DNA of 64,000 nucleotides from Roseateles sp. SL47 (GTDB lineage Bacteria; Pseudomonadota; Gammaproteobacteria; Burkholderiales; Burkholderiaceae_C). Numbering within the stretch: the stretch's first letter is position 1; every line of letters starts with the position of its first letter. Of this stretch, positions 52,845 to 62,244 are shown in pieces. The stretch spans positions 496,001 to 560,000 of the forward strand of contig NZ_CP113068.1 in assembly GCF_026625885.1 (NCBI RefSeq). Reading direction: 5' to 3'. The position numbers and the translations under genes are program-made. The notes beneath the pieces were generated by a model. That model was given only the letters and a program-made list of their open reading frames with translations. It was not told where the DNA came from and ran no database searches.

Positions 52845-53363
52845 CAACGACCCTTTGAGTCTTCGCGTGCTTTTTTCACGAGCTTGGTCTTGATGCGTTC
52901 GCGTTTGAGCGGGCTGAGGTATTCCACAAACACCTTGCCGGCCAGATGATCCATCTCATGCTGCACGCAGACGGACAGCAGGCCTTCCGCATCGAACTGG
53001 AAGGTGTTGCCGTCGCGGTCCAGGGCCTGCACGGTGACGTGGCGATGGCGCATGACCTTGTCGTAGATCGTCGGGACGGAGAGGCAGCCCTCTTCACCCT
53101 CGATGAGCTCGTCAATCGCTCTTGGCCACGAGCTCCGGATTGACCAGAACCAGCGGCTGATTGCGCTCTTCCGAGACATCCATCACGAGAACACGCTCAT
53201 GCACATCCACCTGAGTGGCGGCCAGGCCCACCCCTTCGGCGGCATACATGGTTTCGAGCATGTCGTCCGCCAATTGACGGATGCGGTCGTCCACCACTGC
53301 CACGGGCTGGGCCACAGTGTGCAGGCGAGGATCGGGGTAACGAAGAATGTTGAGTTTCGACAT
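52844..53363 (-). pseudogene. def: Peptide deformylase, interrupted by an apparent one-base insertion
   Basis: Removes the N-formyl group from nascent proteins. The N-terminal 83 residues (53363 to 53112) read [20 protein letters not shown] to NPELVAKSD and contain motif 1 GVGLAATQ, then hit TGA. The rest continues in another frame from 53113 to 52844: [14 protein letters not shown] (motif 2 with the metal Cys) and [11 protein letters not shown] (motif 3, HExxH). Dropping one base (53114) restores a 172-residue protein of normal length. As written, the first product lacks all metal ligands. It could be an assembly error, a lesion rescued by another def copy, or frameshifting; a programmed signal is not evident. 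Confidence 0.9.
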
Positions 53364-53576
53364 GGTAAGGACGTGTGCGCTTGTGGACACAACACAACGC
53401 CGGTTTGTAAGGGCTTGCAAGCGGGGGCGGCTCCCTTCATTGCGGGTACCCCTGAATCTGGGCAGAATCGCCGCCAGCGATGAGTGGATTTTCGCCGATT
53501 TGCGAAGACCCGCGATTCGCTCGCATGAAAGCGCCACTGGCCACGAGGGGCCTTCACTACGGCGGGAGAACAAGGA

Positions 53577-54734
53577 ATGACGCAACGGCGGCCGCTGGGC
53601 TTGACGACCATTTATGCAGCGCTGCTCGCCGGCGCTCTCATCAGCACGCCTGCAATGGCGGCCGGTGACTACCCCATCACGCCCAAGCAGCGGGATACCG
53701 CTCAAAAGGTGGCCCAGGCGGGCGTTCCCCTGTCAGAGCTGGCGCCCAACGCGCCAGACACCTACACCGTCAAGCGTGGCGACACGCTGTGGGGCATCTC
53801 CAGCATCTTCCTGAAGTCCCCGTGGCGCTGGCCCGAACTCTGGGGCATGAACAACGACCAGATCCGCAACCCTCACCTGATCTACCCCGGACAGGTGCTG
53901 GTGCTGGTGAAGGCTGATGGCCGCGCCCGTCTGCAACTGGGCCGCGAAGTCGGCGGCAGCGGCACCAATGGGGATGTGAAGCTGTCGCCCCGCGTGCGCT
54001 CCACCGATCTGAACGACGGCTCCATCTCCTCCATCCCGCAGCATCTGATCGAGCCCTTCCTGAACGAGGCCATCGTCCTCAACACCAACGAGCTGGCCAC
54101 GGCGCCTCGTGTGGTGGCCGCCCAGGAAAACCGGGTGTGGATGACCAAGGGTGAGCTGGCCTACGCTCGCGGCGAATTCAGTGGCGACACCGAATACCGC
54201 ATCTTCCGCCAGGCCAAGCCGCTGCTGGACCCGGTGACGAAGGAAGTGCTGGGTTACGAAGCCGCCTACGTGGGCACGGCCGATGTGGTCCGCCCCGGCA
54301 GCGGTGCTGGCACGCCGCAAGAAGTGCCCACCACGCTGAAGGTCGGCCTGGTGCGCCAGGAAGTGGGTGTGGGCGACCGTCTGGCGCCGATCCCGGCCCG
54401 CGGCTACACCAGCTACATGCCGCATGCCCCGGCCAATCCGGTGGATGGCTTCATCATCTCGGTCTATGGGGACGCCATCAACGCGGGCCAGAACCAGATC
54501 GTGGCGCTGAATCGCGGCGCGGCGGACGGCATGGAACGCGGCCACGTGCTGGCCCTGTGGCGTGCGGGTCGTGTGGTCAAGGACACCACCACCGAATCCA
54601 AGGACGCCATTCGCCTGCCGGATGAACGCCATGGTTCGCTGTTTGTCTTCCAGGTCTTTGACCGGGTCTCCTACGCCCTGGTCCTGACCGTGCAGGAACC
54701 GGTCACCACCGGCGACCGCTTCACCCAGCCCTAG
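53577..54734 (+). CDS. LysM-domain exported protein
   Basis: A 385-residue secreted protein: signal peptide (1-28, ending AMAA) and a LysM domain (about 62-110) opening [14 protein letters not shown] and closing [11 protein letters not shown], which binds peptidoglycan glycan strands. A long C-terminal region of unknown fold has repeated beta-like segments ([21 protein letters not shown]). The same architecture is found next to dprA in many betaproteobacteria. It is divergent from def (213 bases) and leads directly to dprA 34 bases later, so they may be co-transcribed. Confidence 0.92.
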   Translation: MTQRRPLGLTTIYAALLAGALISTPAMAAGDYPITPKQRDTAQKVAQAGVPLSELAPNAPDTYTVKRGDTLWGISSIFLKSPWRWPELWGMNNDQIRNPHLIYPGQVLVLVKADGRARLQLGREVGGSGTNGDVKLSPRVRSTDLNDGSISSIPQHLIEPFLNEAIVLNTNELATAPRVVAAQENRVWMTKGELAYARGEFSGDTEYRIFRQAKPLLDPVTKEVLGYEAAYVGTADVVRPGSGAGTPQEVPTTLKVGLVRQEVGVGDRLAPIPARGYTSYMPHAPANPVDGFIISVYGDAINAGQNQIVALNRGAADGMERGHVLALWRAGRVVKDTTTESKDAIRLPDERHGSLFVFQVFDRVSYALVLTVQEPVTTGDRFTQP

Positions 54735-54768
54735 CATGGGCTGAGGCTGACCCCGACGCAGGACAGCG

Positions 54769-55945
54769 ATGCAGCACGAGGACCTCCGGACCTGGCTGCA
54801 TCTGCTGGACAGCGTCGGCCGCGCCGCCGCCCGGCGGCTGCTGACCCGCCACGGCGACCCTGCGGCAGTGCTCAAGGCGGGGCCCCGCCGGCTGGACCGG
54901 CCTGGTGACCGCCGCCGAGCAACAACGTCTTCGCGACGGCCCTCCCAAGCTGGAACAGACCTGGCGCCGAACGATGGCGTGGCTGGAGGGCACTGAGTCA
55001 GGCTCCGCCTCCTCACCGGCGTCCCGCAGCCTGCTGCTGCTGGGTGACCCCGACTATCCCACGGCCCTGCTCAACACCGCCGACCCACCCTTGCTGCTGC
55101 ACCTGGAGGGGCGACGCGAGTTGCTGCAGCACCGCTCGGTGGCCGTGGTGGGCAGCCGCCACCCCACGCCGCAAGGTGAGGACAACGCCCGTCAGTTTGC
55201 TGCGGGTCTGGGGGAGGCAGGCTTCTGTGTGGTGTCGGGTCTGGCCGCCGGCATCGACGGCGCCGCCCATGAGGCCGCGCTGAACACCGCTGGCGGCACC
55301 ATGGCCGTGCTGGGCACAGGCCTGGATCAGGTCTATCCCCTGGCCCACGAAGCACTGGCCCGGCACATCGGGCGACGCGGGTTGTTGATCAGCGAATTCT
55401 TCATCGGCACGCCGCCGCTGGCACCGAATTTCCCGCAGCGCAATCGCATCATTGCCGGTCTCACAGAAGGCTGCCTGGTGGTGGAAGCGGCGGTGAAATC
55501 AGGCTCCCTGATCACCGCGCGCATGGCCAGCGAGGCGGGCCGCGAGGTGTTTGCCATTCCTGGCTCCATTCACGCGCCACAGTCGCGGGGCTGCCACCAT
55601 CTGCTCAAGCAGGGCGCCTGCCTGGTTCAGACCCTGGAGGACCTGCTGTGTGAACTGCCGCCGATGAACGCGGCGGCTGGCGCGCAAGCGGAGTCCGCGC
55701 TCACCTCCGTTTCTTCGCCCACCACGGCCGCCCCCGCAAGCCGTGGATCGACCCAGGACAGTGCGGCCGAACCCCGGCATCCCCTCCTGCGCGCCCTGGG
55801 CCACGACCCCTTGTCGCTGGAGCAATTGAGCCAACGCACCGGCTGGCCGATAGACGAGTTGTCTGCCGCACTTCTGGATCTGGAACTGCAAGGCGCGGTG
55901 GCGCGGCTCCCTGGCGCCCGCTTCCAGCGTCGCGTCCGCGCCTGA
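54769..55945 (+). pseudogene. dprA: DNA-processing protein DprA, N-terminal frameshift
   Basis: Loads RecA onto incoming single-stranded DNA in natural transformation. The frame from ATG 54769 gives a plausible N-terminal domain (EDLRTWLHLLDSVGRAAARR to AVLKAG), then leaves the family. From about 54881 another frame resumes it (PAGWTGLVTAAEQQRL) and runs to 55945 through the Rossmann-like core: VAVVGSRHPTPQG, VVSGLAAGIDGAAHEAAL, AVLGTGLDQVYP, FPQRNRIIAGL and IPGSIHAPQSRGCH, then a C-terminal winged helix. One extra base in the GGGGCCCC run (54879-54886) explains the break. A GTG at 54905 could still express a 346-residue core lacking the N-terminal domain. Confidence 0.88.
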
Positions 55946-56037
55946 GCGCCTCGGGCCCGCCCTATCCGGGAATATCCGCGCCAAGGCCCTTTCATTTCGC
56001 TCCGGAGGGGTTTCAGGCCCTGGGGTATAGTGCCTCT

Positions 56038-56490
56038 ATGTTTGACGTGCTCGTCTATCTGTACGAAACCTACTGGCGGCCTGACGCCTGTCCGGATCAC
56101 GCCCAGCTGACCCGGAAACTGTCAGCCGTGGGGTTTGAGGACGACGAGATCCGTGACGCCCTCTCCTGGCTGGACGGGCTGGCCGCTTCCGCCCAATCGC
56201 ATCATGCCGAGCCGGGTGAACGCAGTCTGCGCATCTATTCCCGGGACGAACAGGAACACCTGGGTGACGCCTCCATGGGCTTCATCAGCTTCCTGGCCTC
56301 GGCCGGGGTGCTGCCCACCGCCATGCGTGAAATGGTCATTGACCGCGCCATGGCCATCCCCGGTGGCCCGCTGGACCTGGAAGATCTGAAGATCATCGTG
56401 CTGATGGTGTTCTGGAGCCTGGGGGAAGAGCCCGATGCACTCATCCTGGACGAGCTGTTTGTGGCGCCAGAAGAACGGCTGATCCACTAG
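56038..56490 (+). CDS. smg: Smg family protein (DUF494)
   Basis: A 150-residue cytoplasmic protein matching Smg: MFDVLVYLYETYWRPDACPD, a central RSLRIYSRDEQEHLGDASMG and C-terminal DLKIIVLMVFWSLGEEPDAL. Function is unknown; it regularly follows dprA in beta- and gammaproteobacteria, as here (92 bases later). ATG 56038 is the conserved start. A strong terminator follows 20 bases after the stop, ending the LysM-dprA-smg unit; topA, which often comes next, is not present. Confidence 0.94.
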   Translation: MFDVLVYLYETYWRPDACPDHAQLTRKLSAVGFEDDEIRDALSWLDGLAASAQSHHAEPGERSLRIYSRDEQEHLGDASMGFISFLASAGVLPTAMREMVIDRAMAIPGGPLDLEDLKIIVLMVFWSLGEEPDALILDELFVAPEERLIH

Positions 56491-56510
56491 CAGCCTCCCG
56501 ACTTGGCAAC

Positions 56511-56555
56511 AAAAAGCCTCAGGCGTACTTAGGAGTATCGCGCTGAGGCTTTTTT
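56511..56555 (+). terminator. Strong rho-independent terminator after smg
   Basis: AAAAAGCCTCAG (56511-56522) pairs with CTGAGGCTTTTT (56543-56554), and an inner GCG-TACT/AGTA-CGC helix extends it, ending in a run of Ts. The A-rich left foot allows it to act on the minus strand too, for the convergent DUF1631 gene. Confidence 0.95.
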
Positions 56556-56704
56556 GTTTGGGGCGGGCACCTTCTGGGGGGCCGACTGCGAGGTGCGGCC
56601 TGGGTTGCGTGGCCTGAGGTTCTCACCGTGAGCCGTGAAATGTGCGAGCCAGGATTCGTGGCCCCGAGCCTGACCGCCCGAGAGGGCTCGCGCGAACGAG
56701 TCCT

Positions 56705-56751
56705 CGCTCAAGCCGTCTGACGCTCAAGCCGTCTGACGCTCAAGCCGTCCG
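56705..56751. repeat. Three 16-bp tandem repeats next to the DUF1631 stop
   Basis: CGCTCAAGCCGTCTGA twice and CGCTCAAGCCGTCCGA (15 of its bases shown), followed by a partial GCTCAAGCC that forms the last codons and stop of the gene at 56761. The repeat seems to have grown out of the gene's own end. Confidence 0.85.
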
Positions 56752-56760
56752 AGGCTAGGC

Positions 56761-59214
56761 TCAAGCCAGCAGGCGGCTCGGATCCACTTCCAGCTTGGCC
56801 AGCGCATTGCGGGTGGCCTTGACGGTGAGCGACTCGTCCTGCGCGGGCAGCATCAGCCCCGCTTGCAGGAAGGCCGCCAACCGGCTGAGCTGGAACAGCA
56901 CCCCACGCCCCTGCGGCGAGACAAACAGAATCAGGTGGTGGCGCATGCCGCGCCACACCAGTTGCACCGGCTCCACCCGGTTGCGGTAGTCCAGCATGTA
57001 CCAGCTGCCCACCTGCAGTTCACGGGCCCAGGCCAGCATGGCCGGCGTGGGCGCGGTGCCGCCTTCGGCCACCACTTCCAGCCCGTCCACCTCATGGCTG
57101 GACAGGTCTCGCACCAGCGATTCGTTGACTTCCACGCCGGCTTCGGTGTTGGGCAGCATGGCCTCCAGCGTCTCCAGCTGGCCCATCAGCTCATCCAGAC
57201 GCTCGCGCGGGATGGCCGCGGTCTTGGCCGTGAACGCCGCAGCCAAAGCATTGTTGAGCGAGCGGATCTGCTCATCCTGCCGGTCGGTGGTCATGCCCGC
57301 ATGACCCATGCCGTCGCGCAAGGTCTTGAGCAAGGGCGGCAGGCGGCGGATGACCTCGGCCCGATCCTCACGGGACACCTTTGCACTGGCCGACCAGATG
57401 AGATCGGCCGCTGCCCGCTTCATCAGCTTGGTCTGATCGGCATGCGGGCCATACCGCACGCCGGTCACGGCCAGCACATCGGCCCAGATCTGGAAGAGGA
57501 AGTCCCGGACACCGTCCTGCACCGGGACCTCGGACAGCATCTTGCGCAGTTCAATCGTGTATTGAATGGCCAGCGTTTCGCGCTGCTCCACCTGCTGCGC
57601 CAGCGAGACACCCTTTCGGGAGACTTCGTTTTCCTGCTGGAAGTAGTGGTCGAGGAACTTCTCGAATTCGGTCAGCACCGTCTGGAAAACGCGGCGACCG
57701 GTGTCCGGATAGGCTTCCACCACCTGCACCACGCGTTTGATTTCTCGCTCCAGGGCATCACCGATGTCGGCGGCCGAGGCACTGAAACCCATGACGCAGG
57801 CGCCCATGCGGTCGATGAGACGACGCGCCGGATGATCTTCCGCAGCAAAGAAATCGGGTTCGCCGATGGCCACGCGCAGCACCGGCATCTGCAGCCGGGC
57901 AAACCACACACGCAGCGACGGCGGGATACGCTCCTCTTGCAGGATGGCCTGGAACAGCAAGGCCACCAGTTCAATGGTGGCGCGCTCGGCGGGCGTATCT
58001 GCGGCCTGTTTCAGGGCCGATTTCAGCACCTGGTTGCGCTGCCGGATTTCGTCCAGCGCCTGGGGCGCGGTCATGTGGATGTCCACGCCGGGAGCGTCCG
58101 CCTGCTCGACCCGCCGCTGCACGGTCTCCTGCGCCATGGTGATGGCCGCGCCCAGCCGCTGGGAATGCCGCGACAAGGGAGCGCCCATCTGGGTGGGCGA
58201 CGGGCTGGTGATGGTAGCGCGGCCGGTGGCCGGCCCCAGTTGGGCGGAGCGGGACATCGGCGGCGGTGGCGGTGGCGCCGGTGCACGGGCCAGCTCGGGG
58301 ACATGACGTGCCAACACACGTTGCAACTGCGCCATGACCTGCTGGGCCGACTGCGCTGCTGGCGCCATGACGGCTCCGGCGGCCGATGAGGCGGCGGAAG
58401 CAGCCGCCGAAGCAGCCATTGACGCAGCGGCGGAGGATGGGGGGGCGATGCCAGGCGTTGCGTAAGCACCATGCGAAGGCCCATGGCCCCCGCTCTGCGG
58501 CGCAGCCGTGCCGGCCGGTGCCGCCGGGCCTGCACCAGGCGCCGATGGCTGCAGCCCGGACGCATTGCGGCGGATCAACGGCCGCAGGTCCACCTCGGGC
58601 ATCACGCCCTGCTGGAGCAGCCAGTGATTGCTGTCGTGATAGGCCTCGCTCAGCAGTAGCGACAGTTCCTGATGCAGCGGACGCTGCAGCATCTGCCAGA
58701 TGGAGCTGGTGAGGCCGGACTCAAACCAGGCGTCCAGCACCAGGCGGGAGAAGACCTGCGCGCGCAGCAGATCCTGATGGGGCAGGTCTTCCAAGCCCTC
58801 CAGGCGCTGCAACCGGTTGCGCAGGTCGCTGAATTCCCAGCTTGCCTTGTCCAGCATGGCCAGGGCCAGGCGAGAGGCGATGATTTCCCGCTCGATGGTG
58901 TCGTCATCCACCAAGGACAGATTCTGGGGACGGCTGGAGAGCGACGCGGACCGGGAATCGCCCGGCCCGTGGTGATACACATGCCGCAGCGACTTGCCCA
59001 GGCGGGCATGCCAAGGCGTGGCACACCGCTGCCACGCTTCAAAAGCGTCGCGGCGGGCCATCTGCAGCGCGTGCTCGGCAGGCTGGGACCGCAGGTCCTG
59101 CACTGCCGTGGTGAGGGAGGCCACCACGGCAGGCAGGCCCCGCAGCAGCACTTCCGTGTGAACGCGCCGCGCCTGGGAAGCCAGTGCCTGTGAACGAGCG
59201 TCTGCGGCGGTCAT
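56761..59214 (-). CDS. DUF1631 family protein
   Basis: An 817-residue cytoplasmic protein of a large, poorly characterised proteobacterial family. The N-terminal third is helical (SLVDDDTIEREIIASRLALA is a typical family segment). Residues about 225-330 are an Ala/Pro/Gly-rich linker, followed by a long helical domain (FLDHYFQQENEVSRKGVSLA). The last 120 residues (LQVGSWYMLDYRNRVEPVQL, HHLILFVSPQGRGVLFQLSR) have a beta-rich pattern reminiscent of PilZ-type barrels, although the RxxxR c-di-GMP signature is not clear. Role unknown. It lies 34 bases after secF on the same strand and could be read from the sec operon. Confidence 0.88.
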   Translation of the reverse strand: MTAADARSQALASQARRVHTEVLLRGLPAVVASLTTAVQDLRSQPAEHALQMARRDAFEAWQRCATPWHARLGKSLRHVYHHGPGDSRSASLSSRPQNLSLVDDDTIEREIIASRLALAMLDKASWEFSDLRNRLQRLEGLEDLPHQDLLRAQVFSRLVLDAWFESGLTSSIWQMLQRPLHQELSLLLSEAYHDSNHWLLQQGVMPEVDLRPLIRRNASGLQPSAPGAGPAAPAGTAAPQSGGHGPSHGAYATPGIAPPSSAAASMAASAAASAASSAAGAVMAPAAQSAQQVMAQLQRVLARHVPELARAPAPPPPPPMSRSAQLGPATGRATITSPSPTQMGAPLSRHSQRLGAAITMAQETVQRRVEQADAPGVDIHMTAPQALDEIRQRNQVLKSALKQAADTPAERATIELVALLFQAILQEERIPPSLRVWFARLQMPVLRVAIGEPDFFAAEDHPARRLIDRMGACVMGFSASAADIGDALEREIKRVVQVVEAYPDTGRRVFQTVLTEFEKFLDHYFQQENEVSRKGVSLAQQVEQRETLAIQYTIELRKMLSEVPVQDGVRDFLFQIWADVLAVTGVRYGPHADQTKLMKRAAADLIWSASAKVSREDRAEVIRRLPPLLKTLRDGMGHAGMTTDRQDEQIRSLNNALAAAFTAKTAAIPRERLDELMGQLETLEAMLPNTEAGVEVNESLVRDLSSHEVDGLEVVAEGGTAPTPAMLAWARELQVGSWYMLDYRNRVEPVQLVWRGMRHHLILFVSPQGRGVLFQLSRLAAFLQAGLMLPAQDESLTVKATRNALAKLEVDPSRLLA

Positions 59215-59248
59215 CGAGAGAAAAAGTGAAGAACTGCGGCTGACTCTA

Positions 59249-60280
59249 CTACACCACCGCGCCAGCGTTCGGGTCGTCCGGGTCCTCCCGCTTGGAGGAC
59301 TGCTTGATCAGGTCTTCCCGCTTGACACCCAGCCACATCGCGATGGCCGCTGCCACAAAAACGGACGAGTAGATGCCAAACAAGATGCCGATCGTCAGCG
59401 CGATGGCGAAGTAATGCAAAGTCGGGCCGCCGAACAACAGCATCGACAGCACCATCATCTGGGTAGAGCCGTGGGTGATGATGGTGCGGCTGATCGTCGA
59501 GGTGATGGCGTGGTCGATGACCTGATGGGTGTTGAAAGTGCGGTATTTGCGGAATGCTTCACGCACCCGGTCAAAAATCACCACCGATTCGTTCACCGAA
59601 TAGCCCAGCACCGCCAGCACCGCCGCCAGCACCGCCAGTGAGAATTCCCACTGGAAGTAGGCGAAGAAGCCCAGGATGATCACCACGTCGTGCAGGTTGG
59701 CGATGATGCCGGCCACGGCGAACTTCCATTCGAAGCGGAAGGCCAGGTAGAGCATGATGCCGATGACGGTGGCTGCCAGCGCATAAGCCGCGTTGGTGGC
59801 CAGCTCCGCCCCCACCGACGGCCCGATCAGCTCGCTTTTGGACAGCGCCAGCGGCTCGGCCTGCCCGACCACGCAGGTGGGCTTGCTGACCGCCTCGCCT
59901 TGCGGCGTCACCGACTGATGCTGCTCCACCTTGCCGTTTTCGGCGGTGCACAAGGCCTCGAACACCTTGCTGACGATGACGTCCTGCTTGACCTCCGGCT
60001 TCACCGGCAGACGGATCATCACATCACGGGTGGTGCCGAAGTTGGTGACCTGCACCTCCCCGAACCCCATCTGCTCGACCACATGCCGGGTCTTGTTGAT
60101 GTCCGCCGGCTGGGCATAGGCCACCTCGATGGAGGTGCCGCCGGTGAATTCGATGGAGAAGTGCAGCCCGCGCGTGACCAGGAAGAACACGGCAGCGGCA
60201 AAAGTGAGGAACGACACGACGTTGAACACCAACGCGTGCTTCATGAACGGGATGTCCCGTTTGATTCGGAAAAATTCCAT
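59249..60280 (-). CDS. secF: Protein translocase subunit SecF
   Basis: RND-fold inner-membrane partner of SecD that uses the proton gradient to pull exported proteins through SecYEG. The 343 residues have the first helix FNVVSFLTFAAAVFFLVTRG, the periplasmic P4 domain (about 45-165) starting HFSIEFTGGTSIEV, and five further helices with AVLAVLGYSVNESVVIFDRV and SRTIITHGSTQMMVLSMLLF. The periplasmic insertion around residues 120-150 (CTAENGKVEQH, PTCVVGQ) is longer than in E. coli SecF (323 residues) and carries two cysteines. It follows secD by 41 bases. Confidence 0.96.
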   Translation of the reverse strand: MEFFRIKRDIPFMKHALVFNVVSFLTFAAAVFFLVTRGLHFSIEFTGGTSIEVAYAQPADINKTRHVVEQMGFGEVQVTNFGTTRDVMIRLPVKPEVKQDVIVSKVFEALCTAENGKVEQHQSVTPQGEAVSKPTCVVGQAEPLALSKSELIGPSVGAELATNAAYALAATVIGIMLYLAFRFEWKFAVAGIIANLHDVVIILGFFAYFQWEFSLAVLAAVLAVLGYSVNESVVIFDRVREAFRKYRTFNTHQVIDHAITSTISRTIITHGSTQMMVLSMLLFGGPTLHYFAIALTIGILFGIYSSVFVAAAIAMWLGVKREDLIKQSSKREDPDDPNAGAVV

Positions 60281-60321
60281 GGCGTGCTTCGCTCGGTACT
60301 GGGTGCAAGGGGTGCGAGGCC

Positions 60322-62244
60322 TCAGCGGGCCTTCGCGACCTCGTTGGCTTCGCTGCTGCCGGCACCCACGGTGCCGGGTTCAGACGTGGGTTTCCAGATG
60401 GTGCCGATGGACACACCCTTGAGGCGCTTGCGGCGCCCATACCAGAGGTTGACCAGCGCCCGAGAAAACATCACCGAAGAAATCATCGAGGTGATGATGC
60501 CCAGACAGTGCACCACGGCAAAGCCCTTGATGGGGCCAGAACCGAAGGCCAGCAGCGCCATGCCTGCAATCAGCGTGGTGACGTTGGAGTCCAGGATGGT
60601 GGCCCAGGCACGTTCGTAACCGGCATGGATGGCCTGCTGCGGTGCCAGGCCGGCCCGCAGTTCTTCCCGCACTCGCTCATTGATCAGCACGTTGGCGTCA
60701 ATGGCCATGCCCAGCACCAGCGCAATGGCCGCAATACCGGGCAGGCTCAGCGTGGCCTGCATCAGCGACAGCACCGCCAGCAGCAGCAGCAGGTTGAAGC
60801 CCAGGGCCAGCGCCGAGAACACGCCAAACATCATGTAGTAGATGCACATGAAGACGGCGACCGCCACAAAGCCCCAGGTCACCGAGGCAATGCCCTTGTC
60901 GATGTTTTCCTTGCCCAGGCTCGGGCCGATGGTGCGCTCTTCGATGATGTCCATCGGCGCTGCCAGCGAACCCGCGCGCAGCAGCAGCGCGGTGTCGCTG
61001 GCCTGCTGGGTGCTCATCGAGCCGGTGATGCTGAAGCGGTTGCCCAGCTCGCCACGGATGGTCGGGGACGTGACCACCTCACCCTTGCCCTTTTCGAACA
61101 GGATGATGGCCATGCGCTTGCCGATGTTCTCGCGCGAGACGTCCTTCATGATGCGGGCGCCCTTGGCATCCACGCTCAGGTTGACGGACGGGTTGTGGCT
61201 TTCGTCGAAGCTCGGCTGCGCATCGTTGAGGTTGTCACCGGTGATGATGACGGGGCGCTTCACGATGATGGGAATCATCTGGTCGTCGCGACGCTCCAGA
61301 TAGCGCTCGGAGCCGAACGGCACCGGGCCCGTGCCGCTCAGCGCGGCCTGGGCTTCGGCACTTTCGTCCACCATGCGCAGTTCCAGCGTGGCGGTGCGGC
61401 CAATGATGTCCTTGGCCTTGGCCGTGTCCTGCACACCGGGCAGTTGCACGATCACGCGGTCGCGGCCCTGCTGCTGGATGACCGGTTCGGCCACGCCGAG
61501 TTCGTTCACCCGGTTGTGCAGCGTGGTGATGTTCTGCTTGATGGCGGCGTCCTGCACCGCGATCACGGCGGCCGGGGTCAGCGCGCCAGTCAGACGCAGT
61601 TCGCTGCCTTCGCCGGAGGCGGTCCAGGTGACTTCGGAGGTCTGGCCTCGCACCGCATCCAGTGCCTGGCTGCGGGTGGCATCGTCGCGGAAGTTGATGA
61701 CCACGCTGTTGCCGTCCCGGGAGATGCCGGCATGGCGGATGTTCTTGTCACGCAGCAGCGTGCGCACATCGCTGGCCAGGGCGTCCGCCTTCTTGGTCAG
61801 CGCGGCCTTCATGTCCACCTGCATCATGAAGTGCACCCCGCCGCGCAGGTCCAGGCCCAGATACATCGGGAAGGCATGCAGGGCGGTGAGCCATTCCGGC
61901 GAGCGGGACACCAGGTTCAGTGCCACCACGTAGGGCGGCTCGCTGGTCTCGCTGCCGTTGAGGGCGCGGGAGATGACGTCCTTGGCCTTGAGCTGGCTGT
62001 CGGTGTCATTGAAGCGGGCGCGCACCGAGCTGGCCTCCAGATGCACGAAGTCGGGCTTCAGGTTGGCCTGGGCCAAGGCCTGTTCGACCCGCTGGCGGAC
62101 GTTGTCGTCCACCTTGATCGTGACCTTGGCGCTCGACACCTGCACGGCCGGCGCTTCGCCGAACAGATTGGGCAGGGTGTAGATGAAGCCCACAAGCAGT
62201 GCCACGAGCAGCACCGCATATTTCCAGAGCGGGTAACGGTTCAT
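60322..62244 (-). CDS. secD: Protein translocase subunit SecD
   Basis: Partner of SecF in proton-driven late-stage protein export. The 640 residues (E. coli 615) start MNRYPLWKYAVLLVALLVGF. The large periplasmic P1 domain (about 35-450) includes PMYLGLDLRGGVHFMMQVDM, then AAPMDIIEERTIGPSLGKEN and six transmembrane helices with VLGMAIDANVLINERVREEL, the conserved proton-path segment. GAGGATG about 4 bases upstream fixes the ATG at 62244. It follows yajC by 178 bases that contain two strong hairpins and a bridging open frame. Confidence 0.96.
   Translation of the reverse strand: MNRYPLWKYAVLLVALLVGFIYTLPNLFGEAPAVQVSSAKVTIKVDDNVRQRVEQALAQANLKPDFVHLEASSVRARFNDTDSQLKAKDVISRALNGSETSEPPYVVALNLVSRSPEWLTALHAFPMYLGLDLRGGVHFMMQVDMKAALTKKADALASDVRTLLRDKNIRHAGISRDGNSVVINFRDDATRSQALDAVRGQTSEVTWTASGEGSELRLTGALTPAAVIAVQDAAIKQNITTLHNRVNELGVAEPVIQQQGRDRVIVQLPGVQDTAKAKDIIGRTATLELRMVDESAEAQAALSGTGPVPFGSERYLERRDDQMIPIIVKRPVIITGDNLNDAQPSFDESHNPSVNLSVDAKGARIMKDVSRENIGKRMAIILFEKGKGEVVTSPTIRGELGNRFSITGSMSTQQASDTALLLRAGSLAAPMDIIEERTIGPSLGKENIDKGIASVTWGFVAVAVFMCIYYMMFGVFSALALGFNLLLLLAVLSLMQATLSLPGIAAIALVLGMAIDANVLINERVREELRAGLAPQQAIHAGYERAWATILDSNVTTLIAGMALLAFGSGPIKGFAVVHCLGIITSMISSVMFSRALVNLWYGRRKRLKGVSIGTIWKPTSEPGTVGAGSSEANEVAKAR

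Noticed and set aside
53105..53125. Programmed +1 frameshift in def, by analogy with prfB
   Set aside because: TGAC context fits, but there is no upstream Shine-Dalgarno-like element and GAT is not a shift-prone P-site codon. Kept as a mutation or assembly error.
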